Source: Phallusia mammillata
Lineage: Eukaryota > Chordata > Ascidiacea > Phlebobranchia > Ascidiidae
NCBI GenBank assembly: GCA_003260075.1
Contig: QLIY01000639.1
Coordinates: 1 to 64,000 of the forward strand
Direction: 5' to 3'
Length of the DNA stretch: 64,000 bases
Part shown: positions 24,848-45,988 of the stretch, in pieces
Layout: every line of letters starts with the position of its first letter
Position numbering within the stretch: position 1 is the first letter of the stretch
Notes under the pieces: generated by a model
What the model saw: only the letters and a program-made list of their open reading frames with translations
Told to the model about the DNA's origin: nothing
Database searches by the model: none
Program-made: the position numbers and the translations under genes

Positions 24848-27800
24848 TCAGTAAAAGGGTTTGTTTTTAAGAAACTTGTTTAGCATCGAGAATGTATAGG
24901 AGGGTTTCCACTCAGAAGTCATGTGTCCTGCACCCTGAAAAAAATATTTATGGTTAAAAATATAAAATATTGCTAATTTCACTGAATTTCATACACATTT
25001 TAAACAGCAACCCGTCATTAGTTTGAAAACAATTCTGGGTATGGCATGTTATTATTTTTTAGTTTTCCAAATTAGCATTGCCTTCAAACAAAATTGTGTG
25101 AGTTGAACATTTGTAACACGGTAGAAAATATATTTTTTTTACTTCACTATTTTTGTTAGCAATTCAAAGAAATGCACCAGGCACTGCCCGCCCAAAAATT
25201 GAACAAACAATAACGTTTCACAATACTTACCCGAATAGTTGTGAAAACAATTTGTTCAAAAGTTTTTGCAAATCCTGCAAGTTGTTGATTAACATACCAC
25301 GGTGTTTGTGGTTTTACCAATGTGACATTTAAACTGTCCACAAACCAATCGTCGCCGATAAAATTGCAAACTGAGTCCACATCTCCATTATATACCAGCA
25401 CCCGAAAGTTTGGGTCTTTCAATAGTTCTTTGTACTGCTTTTCCATTGACTGATAAATTGAAACATATGTGACTGATGCGCTGTTAAATATAATTAATGC
25501 AAATCATTTAGAAGTTCGCTATAAATATTTGTATTTTTTGAACAAAAACTGATTGATTACAAAATTGGCTTTTTTGACAATTTTCAAATCAAAATGCAAG
25601 TTTAAAGCAAATTAAAACACAAACATTAGTTTTAAAAAATATACAAAACATTATAACAAATATTAAAAGGTACATGATCAGATATAATCGTAAAATGCCA
25701 ATAGTAAGTTAATACGTCACTAAAAGCGCAAAAAAATTTAATAAGAGGATCACCTCTTATTAAAAGAAAAATTGTTTGGTGCAATTTTTGTGTTAGTAGC
25801 GGCAATTTTCTCAGATGGAAAAAAAACATTTAACAAACTAATCAACAGTGTCAATCGGTTAGTTGTACCAGAAAAACGTTGACAATGATTTCATGTAGCC
25901 ATTGTTAAAACAATTGCATTGTTTTGGACAATTACTAAACTAATATAAACCTGTTCAGTTGGTTAGAATAATTGGCTAGGACTGAAAAAGGAAATGTGAA
26001 CACTTTGACGATCAAACATACAGGAAGCATAAAAAAGGCATTGTGTTGGCCATACCCATTCAACGGCTATTTTTAAAAAACGTTAGACCTTCTAGTTAGA
26101 CCTTTATTTACAAATGTCAGGGGGGGGGGCCAAGTATAATTCCTATTTGATGCTAGCCACATATTGCCAGGTCGCAGAAAACTAGCACCAGGCACATTAA
26201 TCAGCTTAAAAATATGTCATAATTGGACTCGTTTGCCAGTACTTTTGAAATCCAAGCGTCTCTGCGGACCGCACAACCTTTATAGAAGGGCCGCATTTGG
26301 CCCGCGGACCGCAGGTTGCCCACCTCTGCATTAGACCTTCTAGTTCACAACTGGAGGTAAAGTTAAAGTCCTAGCACAATTTGCCACAATATTGCTGCAC
26401 AAAAAGTTTTTATGTGTAGTTTTGTTTTTGTAATTTTAAATGCCTCTCTATCTGGTAATGCTTGCAATTTGAACCATTCCTTTTTGAGCAAAAGAAATAT
26501 ATAATGGCCATGTTGGACATTAAAATATAAGGAAAAAAATACACACACAAATAATATGGTGACCCAAAATGAGTGTTTAAAATTTTACAATGATCTCATT
26601 TTACTTTATTTTAAAAATTTCCCCACCTGCAAACACACCATGGTGGCAGACCAGGTTTGATATGAAGAGCTTCCCTAACATCTAGTCTGTTTAGCCAACT
26701 AGTCTCTGCTGTTGAATTAATACATGGCATCGTGCTCTGATAACAAAAAAGAAATTTTGGTTCTAATTAAAACCTCTCCACAGTGTCTACTTTATTTCAA
26801 AAATACTCTGTAGTAGGGCAGGACGTACCACAATCAGAGGGTCCTGAATTAATTTCCTACAAAACACATCTCAAAGAATTTAAACAAACCTTCAGTGGTT
26901 TGGAAAAGACATTGCAACAAAATCTAACACTGCCTAATACACTAAAATATAACCACTTTTTAAAACAGCCCTGCTGTAGTACTGTGACTGAAGTTGCATT
27001 AAGCACCGGGATTATTTTAACCCGGCTTTTAACTGTCGAAATGATTGCACAATGTTTGCCACAATAAGTTGATGTTCGGTGTAGAAAGCCTAATAAATGA
27101 TTTAAAAAGCTGTTAAAAAAAGTTACACAAGGCTGCTAACAATAGGAGCAGACACAGGTTAATGCAGGATTAAATTTTATGATGCAATTAAACATTTATG
27201 ACTAGGCACCAATTGTTTTTTAGCTTTAAAAAGTCATTAATTGGGAACTGTTTAAACAAAACTATAGTTTATCATGTAATTTATACCACTTGTGGGGCAG
27301 GGCACGAAATGCAAGTTAGTTAAGTGATGTAATGTCATGTGATATTTTGGAGTTCAGAATTAGTAAAGTATTGTATGTTGAAATCCAAACATTTTCAGAT
27401 ATAGGGCTTTACACTTTTCAGAAGACTACTTAACCATTATTAAACAGTCTAAATCTTAAAAATCCTTGGATGTTTTTGATGAACCTAAAAAAATATTAGC
27501 TTAAATATCCATAAAAGTGGTAAAAATGCTTTTTAAAAATTATTTATCTGCTCAAATACAAATGAAACCATATCACTAACGTAACCACATACAATTAAGG
27601 TAATATTTAAAACTTCAATGCTAAATTGGTAATATAACTTTGAGACAAACCTCAAGTTTGTTGTATATCGTGTGGTTGAATTGTATTGATTTAGTCCCAT
27701 ATATTGCATGCATGGCATGTTCATATTGCTTGCTCCGAGTTGGTTGGCCAGTGCTGCATTCACTGTACAGTGAATATGTGTTGAGTCCCAATGACAGTAA

Positions 27801-28689
27801 GTATTGAAATGTTTTGGCAACCTGGACAAAATTTAAACAACTTTTTAAACAGATTGTAAAATTTTGTAATGTTACCAAATTTAGTCTGATAATCAAATTA
27901 CTTTTTACCTTTGATCAACTATTTAGCTATTTTACACATTATTGAAATTTGGTCATGTTGAAAACTTAGGTCAGACACTAAAAAAATGTTAATAGAATAA
28001 CCAACGTCTAGGTCCATAATAAAATACATTAAAAATATTTCAAGATTTGTGCTAATTTATTATTATTATTTAACAGGTTACAAAAAAAATCAAATTCCCA
28101 CGGATTTAAGTCTTTATTTAAATAAAGTATTTCGCAGCTTAAATATCTTACCATCATTTCACATTTCATCTTTGGGTTGGTCACAAGGGGGGGGGGTTCC
28201 CACGGATTTAAGTCTTTATTTAAATAAAGTATTTCGCAGTTTAAATATCTTACCATCATTTCACATTTCATCTTTGGGTTGGTCACAAAATCACAATTTT
28301 CCTTAGAAGGTGTTCCATTGCAGCATAGAGATGTTAATGTTTTCCATTGGCTGCAACACACATAGTTCAGTACTTAAAATGCAAACACACTTTTCCATTT
28401 TGATTTTTATAAAGTATGAAAAACCTGTCTCCTAGCAGTCCATGATAGTAGGCAAAAAATACAAGTGAGTTTTTGATCATTGGTACACTGGTCACTCCAT
28501 TACCTATTCCCATACCCTGTACACAAAAAATACATCAGCACACTATGGCTATAATTTTACAATTGTTTTAGTTAATAACAAAAAATGTATGTGCACTTCA
28601 CATAATTTAAAGTTTCGCAAGATGTTTGTGAAATGCATTGTAAAATCTTTACTGAAAAGAAATATTTTACTTTTAGAGGAGGAGTGTGT

Positions 28690-28756
<67 letters not shown>

Positions 28757-30971
28757 TCGTAATTTTTGAAAATATTTAGGTATATACATGATAGATATAT
28801 ATATTACAACCAATGGCCTGTATCTATCCTTAATACTACTATCTAAACCAAAAAAACTAGCAGGTTCTTCAACAAGCATACCTGTAAATTCATCTTGACA
28901 TCGCCATTCTGTATCCTTACACAAAGCATTGGAACATACACACCACCATAACTTACACCAAACACATACAAAGGATGCAACAAAAATTCAGGAAACTTTT
29001 TGAAAAAATCTTTTAATGCGTTGTAGTGACTAGAACAAATCTAAAAACATAATTCACACAGAAAATGTTTTCATTAACAATAATTTTGCAGATTAATTAT
29101 ACAAATCAATATTATTTTTTTGAACAACATTAATTACTGAAATGTTGTGATGTTTTATACACTAATATACTTTGTGTTTCTACAAAAATTGGGCAAAAAT
29201 ATCAATTAAAAAAAATGTTTATTTATTTAAATGTTACCAACTTTAACACAAATTATGCCAATAAACAATAACATACTAAATATTTTTTCTAGCAAAAAAT
29301 TAACTTACAAATTTCACTGTTTTCTACCTTACAAAAAGTTTTAAATAACCTTTGTTCAACACTCACCTTATCATCATTGGTTTTTAAGTCACCGTTGTCA
29401 TCATATGAATAGCCGACACTCGCAGGTGATTCTATGTAAAGAACATTGGCAATTTTGTTCCAACTGTATAAGTTATTACGAAGAGTTTTTCCATCATCAT
29501 TTACCTGTTGCAAAAATTTCTGTATGACTACAGCCTTAAACAAACTCACTCCATTTGCTTCTATTTGTACAATGTTACCACATAAATTAGAGCACGTTCA
29601 TATGCGTTTTGTGGTTTTGAAAGGTGATAGCAATATATCAATCAATAAGGGGGGGGGGATCACCGTTGTCATCATATGAATAGCCGACACTAGCAGGTGA
29701 TTCTATGTAAAGAATATTGGCGATTTTGTTCCAACTGTATAAGTTATTACGAAGAGTTTTTCCATCATCATTTACCTGTTGCAAAAATTTCTGTATGACT
29801 ACAGCCTTAAACAAACTCACTCTATTTGTTTCTATTTGTACAATGTTACCACATAAATTAGAGCACATTCGTATGCGTTTTGTGGTTTTGAAAGGTGATA
29901 GCAATATATCAATCAATAATAAGAACTGAAATAAGAAACTAGGTTTTAGCTTTTAATCATGGGTTTCAGTACCAGGTGTTCAACATCTATTTAAGAACTG
30001 TCCAGTCTATCATTTGTACAGTTTTAATAAATATCTATATGCAACGGTGCAAAAGAGGCAAGAATTTAAACAAAGATTTTGTAATAAAGTGGAAACTTAA
30101 CTTACCCTGTATGGGCCATTTTGTGACAATAGCCCGTCAACCGAACTGCATCCAGGTCCACCAAAAAGCCACAAAACTAAAGGATCTTTTTGTGGGTTGT
30201 TCTGCGACTCAACAAACCTGCAGGTTTATGCGTAAAGTTCACACAAACAATAAAAAACTGAAGTCATCTGTAATTTGGATCATTCAAATGCAGATTTAGG
30301 GGGTGACACTAAAACGCTGAAAGGCAGGAGATTGTGGGACATCGCCGAAACCGCTGAATATCGGGTTAAATTGCTGACGGTTAGTGCTATTAAGGTTGGG
30401 TTGAGGTTTTATAATAGTATATGATTACAAAAATGTCCCTGCCTAAAACTTATTCAGCTGTTTCATGACATTGAGAAAAAATGCTTGGGCGGAAAGTTTC
30501 CCTCGGCCACTGAATGTTTTCCTCGGTCGCGGAATGTATCCGGCGGAATTTTTTTAATGATTTTTTATTATAAAACCTTATCCAAACCTTAACAGTACTA
30601 ACCGTCAGCAATTTAACCCGATATTCAGCGGTTTTTACGACCTCCCGCAATATTCAGCGTTTTAGTGTCACCCGATGTGGGCAATTATGCGTTGCTCAGC
30701 AGGGATAAAAAAAATAACTTTTCATAATGGATACAACAGAAATGTCTTTTGCAATTGGCCGAAGCTCCGGAAGAACGTCAGGTTAGGCAATATCAAATCT
30801 CACTTACCAATAGTGGAAATGCTTTGTAGGGGAAGCGTCAAGGTAGCCGGAATATTGTTTAAACGTTGCATGTTCAGTTACGCCAGGAAGGTTACTGATT
30901 AAATCATCACTTGGGGCTGATACAGCAAAATTTAGCAACAGAAAATCAACTACAAATGCCAACAGCAACAT
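24848..30971 (-). CDS. cathepsin A-like protein, copy B, altered substrate-binding site
   Basis: S10 family member of 459 residues. Exons: 30808-30971, 30106-30217, 29367-29504, 28882-29040, 28425-28516, 28254-28350, 27651-27821, 26627-26736, 25231-25480, 24848-24934; all frames and GT-AG borders are intact. Signal peptide [19 protein letters not shown]. Catalytic Ser (SYGG, exon 4), Asp ([10 protein letters not shown], exon 9) and His (GAGH, exon 10) are present. The motif [10 protein letters not shown] reads [10 protein letters not shown]; the Glu in the following loop is Gln (DGLLSQNGP); GESYGG reads GVSYGG; ESPAGVG reads ESPASVG. In yeast carboxypeptidase Y the first three positions (Asn51, Glu65, Glu145) bind the substrate carboxylate. 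Loss of all three with an intact triad argues for a changed reaction, a binding role, or inactivity; the open frame argues against simple decay. Partial allelic copies of exons 3 and 6 lie near G runs 29649 and 28187. Confidence 0.93.
26120..26129. other. 10-G run, probable gap
   Basis: Exactly ten G inside a repeat-rich part of the copy B intron 8; the right side (26240-26330) holds a transposon-type end with GCGGACCGCA. Confidence 0.65.
28152..28186 (-). pseudogene. partial second copy of copy B exon 6 end (allelic artefact)
   Basis: Repeats the last bases of exon 6 with its donor and intron flank, then is cut by the G run 28187-28196. True exon 6 is 28254-28350. Confidence 0.65.
28690..28755. 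other. 66-G run, probable filled gap
   Basis: Pure G in the intron between copy B exons 4 and 5. Any long poly-Pro or poly-Gly frame across it is meaningless. Confidence 0.7.
29659..29784 (-). pseudogene. partial second copy of copy B exon 3 (allelic artefact)
   Basis: Matches exon 3 (29367-29504) including the ESPASVG change, with a few substitutions; lacks the last codons because of the G run 29649-29658. Confidence 0.7.
30301..30673. mobile_element. inverted-repeat element (GGGTGACACTAAAACGCTGA ends)
   Basis: Left end GGGTGACACTAAAACGCTGA, right end TCAGCGTTTTAGTGTCACCC in inverted form, with further inverted pairing inside (GCTGAATATCGGGTTAAATTG). A related block is nested at about 34200-34520. 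No open frame. Confidence 0.7.
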
Positions 30972-32168
30972 TTCTTCTGTGTATTTGTTGCATATGCACG
31001 ATACAATGCAAAGATCGTTACAAAAAAGGCTATTTTGAGTTGTGATCGGCTCACGTTTTTTGAAAACATAAAAACACCGGGAGCACAAAACGATTCAAGC
31101 GTAGCGCGTCTTGTGACGTCACAACGAATCAGCTGTTTTGTTTTTTGGTCAGTAAAAGGAATCTTATTGATCAGATTAATTTAAAATGCTTTTTATAACA
31201 AGAAAATAAAAAACACTTATGCAAATCAGCTTTGTCAAATTTCGTGGCATTAACCTTGCAATTTCTTTCGAAATAAAAACTCAAAACGATCCAATTTTAT
31301 CACTCGCTTATAACAAAAAAATTACATATCGTAGGCTACAATACATTGGCAAGGGGGGGGGGCGCAAGTCAGCTTTGTCAAATTTCGTGGCATTAACCTT
31401 GCAATTTCTTTTGAAATAAAAACTCAAAACGATCCAATTTTGTCACTCGACGCTTATAACAAAAAAATTACATATCGTAGGCTACAATACATTGGCAAGG
31501 GGTGAACCCTTTTAAAAAGCAGTGCTAAACCTCTTTTTTTGCAACGATCTTTTCTGCTGACAAGAAAAAAAACTTTTTTCTCGGACTTCTGGAAATCATT
31601 TCAAGCTGATTGGGTAAAAAATTCTAAATTACACAACTTTGATTAAAAACGATATTTGCAACGAACATTTTTTTTTTACAGAAACACAAATGTTGATGTA
31701 CCCGAATTTATTTCACTATCGCCAATCGTACAGTGTACACTCATGCAGGCCATACTGAAGAATAATCGTACAGAACAAATGCATATAACTTGTTTTGTTC
31801 ATACAATGTTGCAATACTCATCACAATATACATTTCCATTTAAGCGAATGTGAATTTCGAATCACTTGCTTAACGATACAGATTTTGAACACTGGATAAA
31901 GAAATCAAGCAAAAGTAGGATGAATAAATCATTAATTTAGCAAAAAATTAATAGATTCATGTGGCCAGCCCATTACAAAAAACGCGAAGGATACATGATA
32001 TTACGATTTACTTCACAAAGCAAGTTTTAAACTAACTTTTGGGTTTTGGCAAACAAAATAAACAGGGTACCAGAAATCTTGTTCTATGTAGTAAAATAAT
32101 AACTCAAATCGGAGTGGAAATGGTTGACACATTACCGTGAACTTTTGAGATTGAACGGAATAATTTAA
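30972..32168. other. spacer between cathepsin A copies B and C
   Basis: No gene seen. An allelic overlap surrounds the G run 31353-31362. The part near 31100 (with a TGTGACGTCACAACG stretch) is the likely promoter side of copy B. Confidence 0.55.
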
Positions 32169-41215
<9,047 letters not shown>

Positions 41216-43121
41216 TACCTAACGCCTGCATAAATGTTTTAATTTAGTTACGTGTAAATAATAAACATGTTGCTGATACGAGTGGAGTGATAGTAACTTG
41301 CAAGTCGAACCCCAAGCCTCATTAGTAATTAACAACCGGTAATTATAATTGGTAATTAACAACCGGTAAATAAACAAACTGTGTCAAAATTTTACGATCT
41401 ACTTCACTACAATGTCGTGAGTCGTGACACTGAGTTAGTTCATGCCTTCAAGAACTTAAAGAATGACACTGACGTAACTTTGCGTTCATTGACTGAATTG
41501 AAACAAATTGGCCCAAGAAGTCAGAAATGACGCTTTTTATGCCGATCGTGTTTACCCGACCAGAACGTCATGTGACATTTAAAGGCCGATGCACACACGA
41601 TGCGATGGTTGCGATTTTTTGTCGCAAGGCCAAAATAATTGACGTCATTTCCGCTCTTCAGCGACAAATGCGACAAAATCGCAAAGTTAAACTGTTCGCT
41701 ACAAAATCGCGGTCATCGCAGAGGTCAGCGCGATATTTTCGCTATCTTTGCTGTCGGTCCACAACGAATTAGCAAGTTGCAAAGCTGTAGTAGTTTCTTT
41801 TTGTCCACAGCAAATTAAAACATAATATTGCAGTGAAAAGTTACAAGAACAAGAACGACAATGTGAATTCTGGATCAGTTACAATAACAAAAACGACAAT
41901 GTAAATTCTGGGTCACCAGGTAACTTTTACAATAATGTTGTGTTATAAAACTTTTGGATAGATTAGCTTAGTAGATGTGCATCACCTTGTAAGCTGGATT
42001 GGTTTTGCTTAGAGAAACAGCAGTAAAATGATTGTTATGATGTTGTAGATACTTCTAGTTCCACTGACCAGTGTTGAAAAAAATGTTGAATTTTGATTTG
42101 CTGCTTATCTACTTAACATGGACAAATGATGAAACAAATCCTAGAGTCATTTATAAAACCTTGAAGGTAGAGTATGTTGTACATATGTTAATTTAATTGT
42201 ATTACTGAAATTTTTGTTTCTTTTAAGCAGCACACCTGGCAATGTACCAATTCAAGTGCAAGCTGAAAGGGTGTTGTGGAATTGTGATGAAACATTAAAT
42301 TTATGCAGTAGTTTATTGCAAAATGTTTACATAATAGCAATTTTATGAAAAAAATGCCTTCATTACTGTAACCCATCCAAACTGTTCCATTGAACAATTG
42401 TTTTTGTTTTCTATTTATGTTTATTGTTTAATAAAAAAAATATCATGCCATGTTTATTGGACAAAACTACAAAGTTGACCAAGTAATACAAAGATGTTGT
42501 CAATCCACAGAAGGCACGTGGTTTGTTAGACAGTTACAACTGCTGGATTCCATGTTAGCCTTACTGGTTGTTAAGTAAGTGCATTACTATCAAGTCGTCA
42601 GCTGTTTAAGAGCCCGCAGGCAGTCAACCAAGCATGACGCAGAAATTCAAGGCAAGCGGGCGATCGTACCAACGAGCAGTTAACTAGTGTGGTTCAGGCT
42701 TAATACAGATGTAGCGCGCTTGAACGCAAAAATCGCATCGTGTGTGCATGAAACGTCGCCGCCATCGCAATGAGCTGGTTATCGCATTCATCGCAAATCG
42801 CATCCATCGCATCGAGTGTGCATCGGCCTTAAGTAAACCCTTTTTTCGGACATATACAGCTATTTATCTATTTTGTAATCACATTGTTTAATGTGCCAAG
42901 TGGAAAAACGCAACAAATTTGTAAGTGTAAACAAACTAAACACAACGCTTTCTCAAATACAATGAAAAAAAAGAAAAATGATTGAAATAAACATATAATT
43001 GTGAACAAGGTACTCTCCCTAGTGGTAAATTCCCAAAACACATTCTGCTGAACAAACGTGCCAAAAAATAAAACAAAAATCAACTGAACAAGTACAAAAA
43101 CTGAAACAAACTGTAAATGTC
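41216..43121. other. spacer between copy C and ASNSD1 (divergent)
   Basis: The two genes point away from each other. Most of the spacer is the 1.25-kb transposon 41583-42829. No other gene seen. Confidence 0.6.
41583..42829. mobile_element. non-autonomous DNA transposon with TAA target duplication
   Basis: Terminal inverted repeats begin AGGCCGATGCACAC and continue as GCGATGG/GCGATTTTTGCG blocks; the right end is the inverted TGTGCATCGGCCT. Flanked by TAA at 41580-41582 and 42830-42832. A 3-bp TAA/TTA duplication fits PIF/Harbinger-type elements. 1,247 bp with no transposase frame. Confidence 0.75.
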
Positions 43122-45988
43122 ATGTGTGGCATATTCTGTCTGATCAAATCTAAAAAGGTAAGCACTTAAAAACAAACCTTTTGTTTGTGTAATTTGATTA
43201 CGTGATTAGAAATTTGAAGCTGCAAAGGCTTTTATTTTCCACCCAAAATTATGGCATATTTAGTGTGTATAATGCTTAGTGCTTACATGAACTAGCTAGC
43301 AAGCTCTTTATTCCTGGATAGATTCTCATGCAAGGTTCACCGATTGACATGTTTCATTTGGATTTTTTGTTTTAAAGACAAACCGTGAAGAAGATTTGGG
43401 TGATACGTTGGATGATGTCTTAGCAAGAAGAGGTCCAGATCATAGTGGATCTTATAAACATCAGAATGAAAACTTTGCTGTGCTGTTCCAAGCCAGTGTT
43501 CTGCACATGCAGGGGGAGGTTATGCAAACCCAACCTGTTGTTTCTAAAAGAGGGAATGTCCTAATTTGGAATGGTGAAGTCTTTGGAGGTTTACAGGTAC
43601 ACATTTAGTTAGTGTATCTTTTTCTCATATTTTCTTTTCTATTAACCTTTTTAGCTTAGTTTCACCATCTGGTTGTTTATGCACCATTTTAAATTCATTA
43701 GTTTGTGTGCTGTTTTACCATGGACTCTTAATAGCTGTATAAAACTCTTTTTTACTTAAATGAAATAACTGATTATACACAACTTTTAAATTTTGACTTT
43801 GGCAAGTGTAATGCCATAACAGACAGGAATCAGCCTGTGTAACAGGGTGGTGATTGACAGATCTGTCTTCACTTATCAAATATCCTACTTACTCAAGAAG
43901 AGTGACAGGTAATCAGTGTCATTTAAAGTGTTTGTTTACATAACAGAAATATTAATTTCACCAATTTAGAAGACTTTGTCAGTTTCTGTCCTATTTAAAT
44001 GGTTTAACTGATGTTCATTGTCTGCCACTCTTCTTGAGTAATTTGTATATTTCACTTTGGCATTTACGTGTCATTATTAGTCACTTTTTAAAAAATTTAA
44101 ACGCTTTCAAAAATTTGCAAAAGAATAAATGTGAAATATTTTCTCAGGTTCCAGAAAACAAGAGTGACACTGCTGTACTTCTGGAAGCCTTGGAAAACAC
44201 TTCCACTTCCACAGAAATTTGTTCGATTCTTGGTTCTATACAAGGGCCTTGGGGTTTTGTATACTTCGACAAAACAACAAACACTTTGTGGTTTGGGAGG
44301 GATTACTTCGGTCGAAGAAGCTTGTTGCTATCATCACAATCTGAAGAAATTGTACTTAGCTCAATTTGTAACAAAGCCAGAAAGCATTGGATTGAGCTCC
44401 CAGCATGTGGTATATTCAGTTTAAACCTTAACGAACCATTTCCTAATCCACATAAACTCACTTGTTTTCCTTGGGTTCGAAAAACTGATGGACATGTTAA
44501 GGACTGTCACATCGAAGGATATGATGTAAATGTTAAAGAAACACTACAAAGTTGCAACACTGTTCCTAAACAAAAGATTTCCCATGAACTGCCATTGTTA
44601 GCAGTTGTAAACACGAAAAACCAAGATCCCCTCATTACGTTAAAGGATTATTGCACCAATGTTGGTCTATGGGAGTATTGCCAAGAACTTTTAGGAACAC
44701 TTAAAACTGCAATTCACAAGAGAGTGCAAACTTGTAAACAGAACCAAAGATGTAATTTGGGGATTTTGTTTTCAGGTGGCATCGATTGCACTGTATTGGC
44801 TGCCTTGTCTCATTCTTGCCTTCCACCTGAGGAAAAGATTGATCTAATTAATGTTGCATTTGAACAGCAGAAAAAAGCTTCTAGAGACAGTAAAAAAGGC
44901 TCAAATAGTGTTACCGGTCCTGATTATATGGTGCCAGACAGAGCAACAGGTTTAGCATCACTTGATGAGCTTCAAAAGTTGTTTCCAAGTCGTAAATGGA
45001 ACTTTATTGAAGTAAATGTGTCTGTGCAAGAACTTATAGCTGAAAGAAAGTCCCGAATCCGTGATTTAACTTATCCAAAAGATACAGTACTGGATGATAG
45101 TATTGCATGTGCAATATGGTTTGCTGCAAGAGCAAAGGGAAAGGTTTGTAATATCGATTACACATCAAATTCAAGGATATTACTTTGTGGAATGGGGGCA
45201 GATGAACAGTTGGGAGGTTACTCGAGGCATAGAGGAATATTTGAAAACACAAACAATTGGGATTTGGTTAATGAAGAAATGAATATGGAGATAGAAAGAA
45301 TATCAAGCCGCAATTTGGGAAGGGATGACAGGTAATGTAATTTTACTGATATTTTTTTGTGTTATGTTTTAAAATGAGCAAATCAGTAAATAGTTTTTCA
45401 CACATGTTGTAAATTTACTTAATACCCAACTATTGCACCCACATGTAAAACAATAAGTTTGGTTTATCAAGAAATCATAGATTTTAAGCATTTGGGACAT
45501 AAACTAAAGATTGTTCTGTTATTATCAAACTTGTAATGGCGGTGCAGCTGCACAGGTAGCCCTTAATTTTCCGTTTGCATGACCAAAGATTTTAATGATG
45601 CACAGCTGTTTCCAGGTTGTACATTGTCTTGGTGCACTTTTGTGTCACTTCATATTTTTTCACCGGGCAAAATAAGCTCAACCCAAACTTTGTTGTTTTT
45701 AGGATAATATCTGACCATGGAAAAGAAGCAAGATTTCCTTACCTTGATGAAAACGTCGTAGAATTTCTTTTAAAACTTCCCGTCCACATCAAATCAGATT
45801 TCAGACTCCCGAGAGGTATTGGAGAAAAGATTTTGTTGCGTGGTTCTGCATATTTGCTGGGACTTAGAGGGGCATGCGTACTCCCAAAACGTGCCATCCA
45901 GTTTGGCTCAAGAATTGCCAAGGCAGAAAGTCGCAAAGAAAAGGGTAGCGACAGTTGTTTGAGGTTGAAACAGGTAGATACCAACTGA
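43122..45988 (+). CDS. ASNSD1: asparagine synthetase domain-containing protein 1 (ASNSD1)
   Basis: Two-domain protein: N-terminal class II (Ntn-type) glutamine amidotransferase and C-terminal asparagine-synthetase ATP-pyrophosphatase domain. Exons: 43122-43157, 43378-43596, 44148-45331, 45703-45988; 574 residues, somewhat shorter than the human protein. The start MCGIFC places the amidotransferase nucleophile Cys at residue 2. [17 protein letters not shown] and [13 protein letters not shown] follow. The synthetase part has the PP-loop [12 protein letters not shown], then [59 protein letters not shown] and [14 protein letters not shown], all near-identical to vertebrate ASNSD1. Its physiological reaction is not settled in any species to my knowledge. 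The stop is read directly after KQVDTN; a further splice at a GTAGAT there is possible. No upstream ORF resembling the mammalian ASNSD1-linked microprotein was seen. Confidence 0.95.
43891..44040. repeat. 150-bp fold-back in ASNSD1 intron 2
   Basis: Begins ACTCAAGAAGAGTGACAGG and ends with the inverted CACTCTTCTTGAGT. Probable short inverted-repeat transposon; ends just before the third exon's frame-open intron sequence. Confidence 0.55.
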
